The notes under the pieces: model-generated
Databases searched by the model: none
What the model was told of the DNA's origin: nothing
What the model saw: the letters and a program-made list of their open reading frames with translations, nothing else
DNA from: Sepiola atlantica
Taxonomy: Eukaryota > Mollusca > Cephalopoda > Sepiida > Sepiolidae
Length of the DNA: 64,000 nt
Direction: 5' to 3'
NCBI GenBank assembly: GCA_963556195.1
Contig: OY744517.1
Span: 86,297,214-86,361,213 of the forward strand
Translations under genes and position numbers: made by a program
Shown: positions 42,146 through 53,929 of the stretch, piece after piece
Numbering within the stretch: position 1 is the first letter of the stretch
Layout of the letters: each line of letters opens with the position of its first letter

Positions 42146-44212
42146 ATGTATGTATATATGCGTATTTATATATGTGTATGTGTGTGTATATATGTGTATA
42201 TGTATATATGCACGTATGTATGTATATATGTATATGTATGTATAAATATATGTGTATATGCACATATATATGTATATATGCACATATATAGTTATAAAAT
42301 AAATAAGAATTGGTGGAAATTAAATCCAAAAGTACATGAACATGAAGCAAGCACATCTCATGCTCAGGCGTTTCTTGACTGGAAGGAGCTAGAGATCCGA
42401 CTTGCTGAAGGAAAGGTAGTTGATGAAGTTGAGCAAAATATCATTGAGAAAAAAACAAAGAAGTGGCGAGAAATCCTAGCTAGATTGCTGGACATTATCA
42501 GATTTCTCGCCAAGCAGAATCTGGCGCTACGAGGTCACCGGGAAGACATCCATAATGATGAAAGGGGTCAAGAAAACAAAGGAAATTTCTTGGAATTGGT
42601 AAATCTATTGGCTAAATATGACCCTGTACTCCGTGAACATTTGGTTAAAGTTAACCTACGGAAGAAATTCACTATTTCTTATCTGTCACCAGAAATTCAA
42701 AATGAGTTTGTGAGCATTTTAGCAAAGCAGGTCAGAAAGAAAATTATCGATCAGATAAAGAAAAGCAAGTATTTTTGTATAATTTTTGATAGTACTCCCG
42801 ATGTATCTCACAAGGACCAGATGAGTGAGGTGTTGCGCTACGTGAAAGTTGACAGAAATGAAGTGACGGTGGAGGAGTCGTTTTTCCGCTTCATCGAAAC
42901 AAAGGGTAAAAGCGCGGAGGACATTTCTGAACTCATTTTGAGAGAATTGGAGAATGATGAGATACAGATTGGTGACTGTATTGGCCAGGCATTTGACAAT
43001 GCCGCTGTTATGGCAGGTCACCGATCGGGTGTGCAGAAACGAATCTCTGAAATCAACCCAAAAGCTCTATTTGTGCCATGCACCAACCATTCACTAAATC
43101 TGGCTTGTGTACATGCACCTTCAGTAGCGGTTCACTCTGTTACATTTTTTGGCACACTGGACCGGTTATTCTCGTTCTTTTCTGCATCTACACATCGCTG
43201 GGACATCTTGATTCAGTTGACCGGTCTAAGTATCAAACGGACTGTGGATACTAGATGGAGTAGTCGAGCAGATGCTGTAGATGTTGTGATAAAAACAATA
43301 GTGGAAGTCGTCATTGCCCTGGAACAGCTCACAGAAGAAGGAGAAAATGCAACCACAAGATCAGATGCATCTTTAATTCTCAACTCGGTACTATCGTTTC
43401 CGTTTCTTTTATTTCTGAACCTTTGGAAAACTATTCTCCCAGAAATCAATGATGCCCAGAAATATCTTCAAAAAAAAGGGCTGGATCTGCAACAAAGTTC
43501 TGTCAGGCTGACGGCGTTGAAAGATTTCCTTCTTCAGAATAGAGAAAAGATAGTGGACACTGCAATAGACGAGTCAAAAACACTCTGCTCTGAAATGGGG
43601 ATAAGCATGGAGCGTTGTATTCGCAAAAAGAAACGAATGGATGGTGAAGGATTGACTGATGCAGCGCTGAGTTTTGATACTGAGTTGAGACGGGAAATGC
43701 TGTCTGTCATAGACAGATTGACTGAAGAAATATCTTGCAGATTTCAACAAGTTCACAATCTTGCAAATAAATACGCTTTTCTTATACCGTCAAATCTGCT
43801 TGATGATAATTATGATTGTCAGCTTGGTGGATTTGACGAAGATATAGAAAAAGAGAAATTCTTTGCTGAAAAGAAGAGGTTACAGTATGTTGTAAAAGCT
43901 TCAGAAAAAGACAAAATCGATGGACCTCTTGAACTTTTGAACTTTATACAAAGATACCAACTTGGGGATTCCGTCCCTAATATTGTGATCTTGCTGAGAA
44001 TTTTCCTCACCAGAGCTATTAGCGTTGCTAGCTGTGAGCGCTCTTTCTCAAAACTGAAGCTCATAAAAAACTACCTTAGATCAGCAATGAGCCAGACAAG
44101 ACTTACAGACTTGGCAATCCTCTCAATAGAGAGGGAACTTGTCGAGGAAGTGAATTTTGATAGAGTCATTGATAACTTTGCCGAAAAAAAGGCGCGAAAA
44201 ATCTGTTTGTAA
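42146..44212 (+). CDS. hAT transposase, ZMYM-like, N-terminus unusual
   Basis: Cuts and re-inserts the element. The frame is open for 688 codons, but the first 55 or so come from a TATG/TATA microsatellite. Conserved protein starts at [13 protein letters not shown] (residue 55 on). The RNase-H-like core has FCIIFDST (Asp215), [12 protein letters not shown] (Asp284) and [11 protein letters not shown] (Cys312, His315). The C-terminal dimerisation region has [12 protein letters not shown], with Glu631 the likely third acid residue. The TTF/BED zinc finger expected before residue 55 in this family is not visible in 41349-42145. It may lie in an unseen upstream exon or have been lost. No Met occurs between the microsatellite and about residue 220, so initiation as drawn would be within microsatellite sequence. 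The remaining 630 residues have no stop or frameshift. It is most like the ZMYM1/DUF4371 type. Confidence 0.85.
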   Translation: MYVYMRIYICVCVCIYVYMYICTYVCIYVYVCINICVYAHIYVYMHIYSYKINKNWWKLNPKVHEHEASTSHAQAFLDWKELEIRLAEGKVVDEVEQNIIEKKTKKWREILARLLDIIRFLAKQNLALRGHREDIHNDERGQENKGNFLELVNLLAKYDPVLREHLVKVNLRKKFTISYLSPEIQNEFVSILAKQVRKKIIDQIKKSKYFCIIFDSTPDVSHKDQMSEVLRYVKVDRNEVTVEESFFRFIETKGKSAEDISELILRELENDEIQIGDCIGQAFDNAAVMAGHRSGVQKRISEINPKALFVPCTNHSLNLACVHAPSVAVHSVTFFGTLDRLFSFFSASTHRWDILIQLTGLSIKRTVDTRWSSRADAVDVVIKTIVEVVIALEQLTEEGENATTRSDASLILNSVLSFPFLLFLNLWKTILPEINDAQKYLQKKGLDLQQSSVRLTALKDFLLQNREKIVDTAIDESKTLCSEMGISMERCIRKKKRMDGEGLTDAALSFDTELRREMLSVIDRLTEEISCRFQQVHNLANKYAFLIPSNLLDDNYDCQLGGFDEDIEKEKFFAEKKRLQYVVKASEKDKIDGPLELLNFIQRYQLGDSVPNIVILLRIFLTRAISVASCERSFSKLKLIKNYLRSAMSQTRLTDLAILSIERELVEEVNFDRVIDNFAEKKARKICL

Positions 44213-44255
44213 ATTTTCAACCGACTTGATGCCTTGCGACAGTTCTCTCACAAAA

Positions 44256-44261
44256 AATAAA
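44256..44261 (+). promoter_or_regulatory. Polyadenylation signal of the hAT transposase
   Basis: AATAAA 44 bases after the stop codon. Confidence 0.6.
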
Positions 44262-45487
44262 TTTATAGCCTTATTTGCCATTCATAAATACATTTGTTTA
44301 AAATATATTAAAACTATTTTTAAAAGAGTTGAAACGTTATTAACAACAACAAATTTCTGAAAACCGAGCGATTACACACACGGATTTAAAAAAGCACCGA
44401 TACAAGGCGTTTTTTCTCTTCGGAGGGCTCGCCCTCTTAATAATAACATTATGAAGACAAAGAAAAGAAAACTACATCGGACTATTCTCTCCTTGATACA
44501 TCCATGTTATTTGGCGAAAATTCGGACTTTAACAACAACGACAAAAAAGTAAATAAAAATGATTTTATCATTTCATAACATTTTCAGGTTTTCAAATGTT
44601 CTCATTTAAATTTATTATTATATAAAATTATAGTATAAAATTTCATATTTTTTGTTAACTTTTGTTTTTTTTAATTTTTTTCTCTACTTTCTATTTTTAC
44701 CCTCTCAAAATGCCGCCCCCTCAGGTGTGCCGCCCGGGGCGGCCCGCCCCCCTCGCCCCCCCCTAGCTACGCCAGTGCTATGAGGTATGAGGTACACATG
44801 TCACGAGCGATCGACAAGGAGATATGCACATGGGATGAGAAAGGAGAATAAAGTTTCGGGGATAAAAATGTCCCTTACAAATGGGGGGCGGGAAAGAGAG
44901 ATAAATCTAAAAGGTCTACATCTATACTAGGCAGAACAAGGATTTTAAATTGTAATTTGAGCGATCAGTAATCAGTTACTTTCTTAAACGGCTCAGTATT
45001 TCCAACCATTTTTTCTTATCACATGATCTGCTGAGCGATGACGTGCCTTAGTGGCTTTATTTAAAGGCTCATGTGCCGACTATGTCATTAGTCGCCGTAT
45101 TGTTATTTTCTTCTTTATAACCGGAATCTGCATTGGGATGAATGGATGACTACGAATGACAGAGAATTTGTTTAATGTTAATTTAGTCACACAATTGATG
45201 GAGAAGTAAAGAAAAGTTTCAAAAGACAATTTGAGGGAAAAAAAATTTTTTTATTGTAATTTGAGCACTCAGTAATGTTGGTTGATAAAAATTAGTATGA
45301 TCACATCGGTCAGAGCATGATGTTCAATTTTAAAAAAGAGAAGAGTGAAAAAAAGAGTTTACAAACATTTAAAAAATATATAAGTAGCTTCATGAACTTT
45401 GCTCACCACAGAGTCTCTAGTTTTTATAAAGAAAATGCTCTTTCACTCAAAAAGGAAATAAGCTGCATAATATTATCATACATTTTT

Positions 45488-45877
45488 ATTCCATGAACAA
45501 TGCCAATATACTGGAATCATATGCCCTTAATAGGGTTAAGATGGAAATTCATATACACTAAATGTACAAAAGCAAGGTAATTCCCAAATTTTTACACTTT
45601 TATTGTCATTAATTAAGGGTATGACTACATATTAACCAAACCATTTCATTATCACATCACTACAATATAAATCTCTATGCATGAGTGGATGAAGTGTGTG
45701 AGGTGCTCTGAAGAAAAATTCTTACCAGTAAAATACATAGCCCTGTTGTGCTCGCATACTCTTAATGACAATAAAAGTGTAAAAATTTGGGAATTTCCTT
45801 GCTTTTGTACATTTAGTGTTTCATCTTAACCCTATTAAGGGCATATGATTTCAGTATACTGGCATTTATCATGGAAT
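45488..45877. mobile_element. Foldback element, arms about 130 bp
   Basis: The left arm 45488-45624 (ATTCCATGA...CATATGCCCTTAATAGGGTT...ACTAAATGTACAAAAGCAAG...TTTTTACACTTTTATTGTCA) is complemented by 45754-45877 at about 85-90%. The spacer is about 130 bp with no ORF. The target duplication is not resolved. The adjoining 45900-46100 includes an (ACGT)n run at about 46065-46082. Confidence 0.8.
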
Positions 45878-46552
45878 GTCACTACTTTTGTAAAAGCTAT
45901 GCCTCAATACAATGGTCATTTGTAAGGTTTTTTGGAATTTTCTGGAAAACTAAGGTATATGGTAAACTGAAATTAAAATGCCATCAACTAGACCCTAGAA
46001 CCTCTATCTTTGACAAAAATCAGCTGAATCCATCAAATAGTTGAAAAGATACAGGGTGGCACATACGTACGTACGTACGTACACACGGATAACACAAAAT
46101 CATGCCTGACCTTTCTGGTTCTCTGGGTTGCCTTGACTAATGATGCTGAAATTCTACACACTTATAGAACCTATCAAATAAAAATGTTGTGCAAAGTTTT
46201 AACTAATTTGGTTTATTGGTTTTTGAGTTATGATTGATCAAAGAAATGAGATTTCTAGCATAGGCCGTTTTGAAGTCTATTAAGGGATAGCGCGCTCTCA
46301 CGCCGCCTCCCTTGATTTTCGTTTGCAACCCTTCCACACCCATTTTTAAAAACTGAGATAGTCAAGTTGCAAAAGATTAAATGCAAAGGATGGTTATCTA
46401 GTGTTCATGGTTTCCTATTAAAAAAAAAAATTAACTTTTTTAAAATCGAATAAGACGTTATAAATAGAATTCAGCCGACGTCGATTTAAAAATGACATTC
46501 ATCTTTTTTTATTTAAAGGATATTTAGTTAACAATAATTTTTATGATAAGAC

Positions 46553-46745
46553 CAGGAGCAAAGCGTTCTGATACTAAACTTCATCTTTTCTTTCCTCTGT
46601 CAGTAAAGGAGAACTCTTTCTAGATTGAGGCAATTTTTATTTATGTCTTAATCCAGAGTGCCTATTGTTATGGGACTAGATTTTCCTCCCCATTAAAAAC
46701 CGATCTTGTGTCTAACTCTGCCCTCGTGGGGTGGCAAGTAAAAGA
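46553..46745 (+). mobile_element. SINE-B copy
   Basis: The head CCAGGAGCAAAGCGTTCTGA is partly deleted (the GTGTAGTATCT block is lost). The body GTCAGTAAAGGAGAACTC and TTGAGGCAATTTTTATTTAT leads to the tail TTAAAAACCGATCTTGTGTC and GTGGGGTGGCAAGTAAAAG. Confidence 0.7.
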
Positions 46746-47637
46746 TGCCTCTCAATGGTCTCTTAACTTGTCGTATGAAAAGAATTCAAAAGACATTTAG
46801 CAATAAAATGTTGTTCAAAATGTAATATGATTGATCAGTAAGAACGATTTTAATTGAAAAGTGATTAATCATTTCGTAATGTCTACGACCAGAAAAAAAT
46901 GGATTTTATATTCAAATAAGCATACTATTTATAATTGAACTCTTGTCACGCTCGTTCTCTTAATTTGTCTATATGATAAGTACTTTGAAAACGGCAGCCT
47001 TCCTACTTTATCAAGTCCCGAGCAACCATTGACTTTTGGGTTACACTAGAGGTCGGAGTATGTTGTTCTTGTCTCGAGATACAAATCGGTGGCAGTTTGA
47101 AGAAATCATTTTATAGGAAATTAATTCATGTACTGTCAGGAAAGCAGCCATTTTGTTCTGTCTATAACAATGTCTAAAATGTTAAGTAAATTTTTACGGA
47201 GTTCATGCTGCTCATTTATCTAATTTCCGCTCCCTCTTGGCGATCATTTTTCAAACCTTTCTGCCCAATACATAAAATGACATCTAATATACAAGTTAGG
47301 GTAAACAGAATACACGTTAAACACGGTTGCCATTACATTCAGACAATAATGTAGCAAGATAAGAGGCGGATGTGGTACAAATAGCATTAGTAAGGTAAAT
47401 TTCCATGTAAGGTTAACAGTTAGGTAGAATGGAATTTATCAATTAGAATTCGAGTCAGGCAACATGTCCCGGCAGTGCTGTTACACTGACAGGAAGATGC
47501 CAGTCTTACATGATGACTAAGCAAGTTGGTATTTTTATTTTTCAACTGAACAACCAGAGAGAGCAGTTGGACATTTGGATAGCTGTTAAGGGAGGGGATT
47601 GGATGTTTTATTTTATACATATACATGTATGCTTTTT
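46746..47637. other. Non-coding stretch, no gene seen
   Basis: No domain-bearing ORF or recognised repeat. Confidence 0.4.
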
Positions 47638-47962
47638 TTTTTTTAACATAGTTCACCCCAAACAAGGCAGGCCGCCACTGTAGACGTAAGGGGCTACTGA
47701 GAAAGAAAAAAAAGGGGAGAAGGTTGGGGGTTCAACCTAAATTGGGATCTGCGCAGCGAGATGTCTATTTACATTAGTTTTAAATTTCTGCATGTCAGTA
47801 CTGCCAGGGAAACAGGGGGCAGGGAGGGAGTTCCAGAGGCCAGCAGCACGAGGAAAGAAGCTATTTGAGTAGAAGGCTCTCCGGTATCTGGGGACCTCCA
47901 CAGTGAATGAATGAGATTTAGTTGATTGTCAAGTTAGTCTAGTGAATTTACGTTGAGGGGGA
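47638..47962 (-). mobile_element. LINE-A 3' tail, 5'-truncated
   Basis: Complement of the LINE-A end: TTTAACATAGTTCACCCCAA, GGCCGCCACTGTAGACGTAA, CATGTCAGTACTGCCAGGGA, GAGTAGAAGGCTCTCCGGTA. It is about 95% similar to 1826-2130 by eye, so it is a younger, short insertion. Confidence 0.85.
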
Positions 47963-48430
47963 AGAAAGAATAAAATCGTAAAAGGGTTTATGAAATCCAA
48001 TTCCATTTGTCGATGTTTCATTATTAATAACGTTTATGAAAGCCGTTATTGAAAATAAGAAGACAACGACAGAGAGAAGAGAAGATGGAAACTTTGACTG
48101 TCACCTCACCAAAGAAATACGACTAGCTGATTCTGCCAACAAAGCAAACGCACCGTGTGGATTGAAAAATACTCCAGTTATGCTACAATAATAATAAGTA
48201 GTAAAAGATTATATTATTTTTGATGAAATAAACGAATTGTTTGCAATTGTTGAATATTCATCTTATGATGCATTAGAGTCCCATCTGTTCACAATGTCGC
48301 CATCTTGGATTTCATCTTTGTAGCTGGCATCTACATTGAAATTAATTGAATATTTTAAATATTAATTTAATAACTCACTTTTCCTGGTGGCCATAGGGAA
48401 TCGAGTCTCATACAGTTACCAGCATACTAG

Positions 48431-48884
48431 TAGGGGTGGGACGTAATGGGTGAAAATTTCAGATTCATGCGAGTAGTATTTTTTTGTGTTCATTTATACA
48501 TAAATAACACTAAACAATCAAACATTTTGAAAATTTTGCAAAATTCAGGCCAATAGTTTTTGGCTATTTTACATTCATGAAAACCCTTTCACAACCTGAA
48601 AATGGTCCTAAATTAAAGTACTATATCAGATTTAATCATCTATATCCATTCATAGCTTTTGAGGATGTTTTAGGACCTGCAATGTCGCATGAAACCACTT
48701 TTTCACCGAAAAATGATGTATTTTGAGTCCCGTGGAGCCCTAACGGCTATTTTTAGCTTGCACCTTCTGAATTTTGCAAAATTTTCAAAATGTTTGATTG
48801 TTTAGTGTTATTTATGTATAAATGAACACAATACAATACTACTCGCATGAATCTGAAATTTTCACCCATTACGTCCCACCCCTA
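48431..48884. mobile_element. Foldback hAT-like MITE with 7-bp TSD
   Basis: Arms of 118 bp (48431-48548 and 48767-48884) are almost perfect complements, starting TAGGGGTGGGACGTAATGGG. Flanks ATACTAG at 48424-48430 and 48885-48891 are identical. TAGGGGTG ends and a 7-8 bp duplication suit hAT-type mobilisation. The 218-bp centre is non-coding. Confidence 0.9.
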
Positions 48885-49132
48885 ATACTAGATCCTTTTC
48901 TTGCCAACGGCTTTCACAACCATTTAAAAACACTTTTCTCTGACCTCACACGTGATCTTCTCATCCAATCACCGTTAAGTATTTCTCGACCGGCTTTTAA
49001 TACCAAAATTCTACAATTCCTTACAAGTGTGGTACTCCAACAAAATGAAAAGTACCCTTTAAAATGTATATTTTTGATACAAAATAAAAAAAAGTAGTTT
49101 TCCCAAAACAGAAACTATTATAGTCCGCACTT

Positions 49133-49290
49133 ATTTGCTTCGGTATGAGCGCAAAGTTAGACACAAGGGCATTTTTTTAATGTGAGGGATATTCATCCTC
49201 TCAAAAAGGAACGCTCTAGATATGACAAAAAATGAAAATTGTCCCAGTTGAGAAGGATTTCTCCTCCTCTGATTGACTTGGATCCTAGCC
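49133..49290 (-). mobile_element. SINE-B copy, diverged
   Basis: Contains AAAGTTAGACACAAGGGCAT, ATTCATCCTCTCAAAAAGG, AGTTGAGAAGGATTTCTCC and CCTAGCCAGAAGG. The U2-like head is lost or heavily mutated. Confidence 0.65.
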
Positions 49291-49419
49291 AGAAGGAAAC
49301 TATTATAGTCCTCACATGCAGCAATATTAGGTTTAGAAGGTTCAACTTTTTAGAATACTGTAAAAAAATTGTTTTGTATGGGCTTAAGTTACGATGAAAT
49401 TTATTTTAAATGTTTAGAT

Positions 49420-49997
49420 CAGGAGCGGGCAACCTTTTCAGAGTGAGGGCCAGATGAGACTTTTGGAAGGAGATCGCGGGCCGGAGTGAAAAGCGAAATC
49501 TCAGAATTACTATATTTTTTTTACATGAATAAATTGTACAAAAATTGTATTGAACACTCTACAAATCTGATATTTTTTCTCAAGAGACTTCTGTATGTGA
49601 TGTTATAAAAGGCGCCGACGAAGAGCCATTTTGGAATCATAAAAAATAATGACGGGAAGTAGCAAGTTGATCCAGCATTCGTTTTGACACACCTCACATA
49701 GGTTCTCTGTTTCATGCCCTTTCCTCGTCTCTCGTTGCCTCTTTGCCTCTCTCTTCCTCTTTTTCTATTTTTATCTCTTAATAGTTAAAGAAAAATGAAA
49801 TGTACATGCATCATCGCTTGCTGATATTCATACATTTTATCTCACTGTAAATCTTAATCGAAACCTACTTTTACGTCTATATCACAAAATGATATGAGTT
49901 TTACTGGGAGGTGCGTGGGCCGGATTGCAATAATAAAGCATAGCAGGATGGCAGGCCAGATGCTAAACCTTAGCGGGCCGGGGGTTGCCCGCCCCTG
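49420..49997. mobile_element. Non-autonomous hAT element
   Basis: Ends CAGGAGCGGGCAACC and (complement) CAGGGGCGGGCAACCCCC, with subterminal GGGCCAGATG/GGGCCGG motifs, are typical of hAT elements with CAGGGG-type ends. The 8-bp flanks GTTTAGAT and GTTTAGTT match at 7 of 8. The 578 bp hold only decayed sequence. A minus-strand ORF of 64 codons inside may be a transposase relic but has no visible catalytic motif. Confidence 0.85.
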
Positions 49998-51690
49998 GTT
50001 TAGTTTAATAGAGGCACAGATAGTTGGCTAGGCAGGATAAATATTTTGTTTTAAGTGAAAATATCGGAATTAAATTTTAAAATAATTTTATCTGTATGCT
50101 CAAAAAAATCTACAAAGTAAAAGTGATAGAAATTTTTATTTTAGACAGAATGTGCAAAACGTGCACTATCAGTTCCTCTCGCTCTGCGCATGCGTTGAAA
50201 ATAAACTAATGTCCGGTATCAGAATGAAACATTTAGCTGATCTTTTGCTGCAAGAAGTGATCCATTTGAAGTCATTTAAAGAACTCTACAAGATTAAAAA
50301 TATATTTCATACCGAGAAATTTTGTGTCATATATTATGAACTTTGACGTATACACAACATTTTCCCTGAAATATAATTTCTTCCAGTGACTCTACCAAAT
50401 CGGCACCAATCTAAAGAGGGATATTGTCTCTCCCAAAATAAAGATTTCTTCCAGAAACCATATCAAATTGCAACAGAATATAGTTCACTGGATTATAACT
50501 TATTCAGTGACCATGCAAAAAACTTTCTGATGGCAGCCATTTTGATTTTCAGATTGAATGAACTTCCCATCGTTGTCCAAAATCCATGCATGCGTCACCA
50601 TGAATATAACTTATACCTTGTTTCCCATTTAACTATATGGAATTAAACATTTATTGCTAGATACTGACCCATTCTATATTGATATCGTGTCATATTTGCT
50701 GTTTTTGTATATTTATTATCTCTCTATATAAATATATTTTACATAATCCTCGCTGTTGACTGTTGTTTCTTCAGTTGCTTGTTTAATGAAAAATACAAAT
50801 AAATAGTATAAAACAAAAGCAAAATATAAAAACAAAAAGAATTATTTTTATAGAAAAGTTTTTGGCTGTAAAAACGGATAACTTAAATGGCCGGCAGCAA
50901 TTCAGTGCTGAACAGTTATATAGACCGGAAGTAAACAAAGAATAACAGTCTGAAACGTGATAGTCATGTGAAGAATCGCTCATGAAGTGAAACAAATAAT
51001 CATGATTGATTAAAAAACGTATTTTATTTACTTATATATATGCGTGTGTGTTTGTTTATGTGTGGTATCATATATCAGGAAAGGATAACTTTGTCCTTTT
51101 TGTTTTATTTTCATTGAATCCGATATTATACTAATATGCTGTAGAAGGGCATAACCTCGTGCACCACATACCCATGATACATGACAAACACATACCTACA
51201 CACAGAATAAATAATAGGAATAAATAGATAAAACTTTCTTAAATATTTCATCAGACAGATCCCAATTATGTCCCTGTACATTCATCTATTTACCATTATT
51301 CTGTGTTCATCAAGTTTATTCTTAATATTTATTAAACTGCTGTTATTTTTAACCTGATTAGGTAATGTGTTCTTATAAAACGCATTATTGCATACTAACT
51401 TTTGTGGGGAGATAAACACCCCTCACTGCCAGAATAAACTCGCCCGAAAGGATTATAAATAATGAATATGTTTATTCAGAAATTAAAAATATATATATAG
51501 TTAATTTCCAATATTGAATTCGAGTGCGTTTATGGCTGTTTAATATAACGAACACTTTCTCTGTCTGTCATTCTGTCTGTCTGTCCGTCCTGGGGAATTT
51601 TTGTAAACGTAAGAGAGAGGGGGGTAAATACTATTTACTTATTTTTTTAAGTCAGCGAGAATATTTGTAAACGTAAGAAATACATTAGGG
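49998..51690. other. AT-rich stretch, no gene seen
   Basis: ORFs at 50152-50646 have no domain or splice support. Nothing else recognised. Confidence 0.4.
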
Positions 51691-51694
51691 CACA

Positions 51695-51860
51695 TCTTAA
51701 CAACTAAATAAACAATAAATATATTTGACGCCGAGGTCGTGATTTGAACTCGCAGCCTCGACGTCTGAAGTCAAAGTGGAAGATTTTTTTTCATTTAACT
51801 GTCCAGGAAATCTAAGGGACATAATTACTTTCCCTTGGGAAACCTGCATGATAAGATAAC
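51695..51860 (-). mobile_element. tRNA-like SINE head (candidate)
   Basis: Minus strand: GAGTTCAAATCACGACCTCG holds a B-box-like GTTCAAATC within a tRNA 3'-half-like hairpin (GACGTCGAGGCTGC ... GACCTCGGCGTC). No clear A box, so 5'-truncated or diverged. Confidence 0.4.
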
Positions 51861-51899
51861 CAGAAGTTTGCCATTGCTGTTCATAGTAAAAAGACCAGG

Positions 51900-52330
51900 T
51901 CCAGATGTTGTATTGTGCGGGGCTTAATAAAAATGACAACACAGGTATCTTAGGAAAATATAATAAGTATATTTATTTGTCGGTAACGATGAGGGTGGTG
52001 GTCGGAGAGGCTTTGTGCACAGGGAACTAGACGGTTGATTCTCTCCGAGGTTCGATCGTCAACTCACTGTCTTTTAATTTTCGGTTGTTATTATATAACG
52101 ATTTTGTCGCTACCTGGACGACCTCATTGAGATTGCACTAGGTGACAGCTTGAACCTTATTTGACACTTCCAAAATCTGTCCATCTTTTCCTGGCATGAC
52201 ACAACCGCACCTGGCAATATGATCTTTAACCTTTCCGACATCTCTGTTTCTCCTGACATCACTGTTTAAGTGATTCTTGCAGGTGCATCCTTTTTTTGTC
52301 AGAAGAAACTTATCTTTTGACAATCGATCA
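51900..52330 (-). mobile_element. Possible LTR/internal junction with short ORF
   Basis: The minus-strand frame 52138-52323 encodes 61 residues with GCTCKNHLN, RRNRDVGKVKDH and ARCGCVMPGK and then a stop. GC-richer sequence below it (51960-52130) looks LTR-like in composition. I do not recognise the protein: it could be the end of a retroelement polyprotein or an isolated host exon. The Cys/His pattern (C-x-C-x3-H ... H-x3-C-x-C) could bind metal. Confidence 0.3.
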
Positions 52331-52775
52331 TATGTTGCCTCTTCCTGTGCAGGTGTTTGTCTGGTTGTGAGTTTTTATTTTATTTTCAAATAACGTTTTG
52401 GTCATTCGACAATTATCTAATCAACTGACAATCGCCAGGGGCATCTGTTTATCAACAACCTTTCCGTGCACCGACTCGGATATGTAACACAGACACATGC
52501 CAAGCGGTTGTAATTGATGTCAGAATTGACCCTGATGAATAAAGTATTCTTGATTGTTTTTCTTTTCTTTCTATCATCTTATTTTTCCCTTACACCAACT
52601 TACACGCATTTCATGGGGGACATAGCAATTCCAATAATATGTTACCGTATTAGAAAGAAATTTTAGTGTGTGGTAAATTTAATTTTTGAGATATGTCTTG
52701 CCAATAAATGTTCAGTGCAAGAAGAGTTAAAAAAAAAACAACTTTCGTAAATTTTTAATATCTTAACCAGCGCAG

Positions 52776-53171
52776 TTTACCCCCTAAAAAAAGTTCAAAT
52801 TCTACTTTTGTTTGTGCAGATACATTTAAACAGCCTAAAAAATATCCACAAAGAAGAAATTAAAAAAATAGATATTTAAGATTTTAGAGTGAGAGATCAC
52901 TTTCCCTTATAAATTTAACGTAAAATGAGCACCCATTTCCTGGCCACTTAGCGTAAAACGAGACATGTAACCGACTTGAGTTTTTAATTTTGTGGGGGGG
53001 GATTTTTTTTAAATAGAAACATTTTACGTTAAATTTATAAAGGAAAGTGATCCCCTACTCTAAAATCTTAAATATTCAATTATTTTTTTAATTCCTTCTT
53101 TGCGGATATTTTTAGGCAGTTTAAATGTATTTGCACAAAAAAGTAGAATTTGAACTTTTTTAGGGGGTAAA
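52776..53171. mobile_element. Foldback MITE-like element, TTTACCCCCTA ends
   Basis: The left arm from TTTACCCCCTAAAAAAAGTT to CCTTATAAATTTAACGTAAA (about 52776-52926) is complemented by about 53020-53171, ending TTTTTTAGGGGGTAAA, at roughly 90%. The spacer is about 95 bp, with an additional partial palindrome (GTAAAATGAG...GTAAAACGAG). Confidence 0.8.
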
Positions 53172-53929
53172 ATACCAAAACTTTTCCATGTTTAGAAATC
53201 CCATGACGTTTCTATTTAATCTGATTTTTATTGTGATTTTAGAAATACAATATTACTTTCCGAACAATATAAATATGATGAGGGATGCTTAGAGGGTGTA
53301 AGAACGTGACGATATCAGCTGAAAACAATAGAACTTACTAAAAGATATCATGTTGGCAAAAAGTAGAAAAAAGGAAGAAAAACGGTAAGCGATTATGGTA
53401 GAATTCGACAATTTCTTGGTAACTTACATCTTTTATATGACATAAAGAAAAGAACGAAGACAGGGAAATAAACTGTTTAAAAATGTATAAAGATTGGTTT
53501 ATTCATTTTGGTGTACGTGTTATAAGAATTACTTTATTATTTGCATTATTTTTGCTTGTAAAATAAACATTTGCGTAAAATTCAATTGAATCAGTGAATG
53601 ACTTTATCTAATTGTTGTGTATTCAATTACTGCTTTCAAATAAAGTGCCTGCAGCTGATGAAGGAAATTGTTGTTTTCCTAAATTCATTTCAAATTCACC
53701 GATTCATTTGAGTGAAACATAAAAAAATCACAGATGAGACATTCTTCTTGAGCAACGAACGCCATTGTTATTATGCATCTGTTTCAGTGACTTAAAAAGA
53801 AAAACGCAACACCACCTACCAATAAAAAAAAAACCCATGTCTTTTGTTCGAGTTAATTATTTTTTTATCTCTTTCGATTTTAAACAAAATTCTTCCTTAA
53901 CTTATTTTTTCATATTGACATCAACCCTA

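Larger units (their letters stand above)
41349..44777 (+). mobile_element. hAT transposon, TIRs and perfect 8-bp TSD
   Basis: Terminal inverted repeats: the left end CAGTGGCGTAGCTAG (41349) and the right end CTAGCTACGCCAGTG (ending 44777), whose complement CACTGGCGTAGCTAG differs at one base. The 8-bp target duplication CTATGAGG occurs at 41341-41348 and 44778-44785, perfect and of hAT length. Subterminal GCCGCCCGGGGCGG palindromes lie near both ends. The 3429-bp element carries one long transposase frame and a downstream AATAAA at 44256. Perfect duplication indicates a recent insertion. Confidence 0.95.

Noticed and set aside
50152..50646. Two plus-strand ORFs as a small gene
   Set aside because: Ordinary amino-acid mix but no signal peptide, domain, splice site or repeat-independent support.
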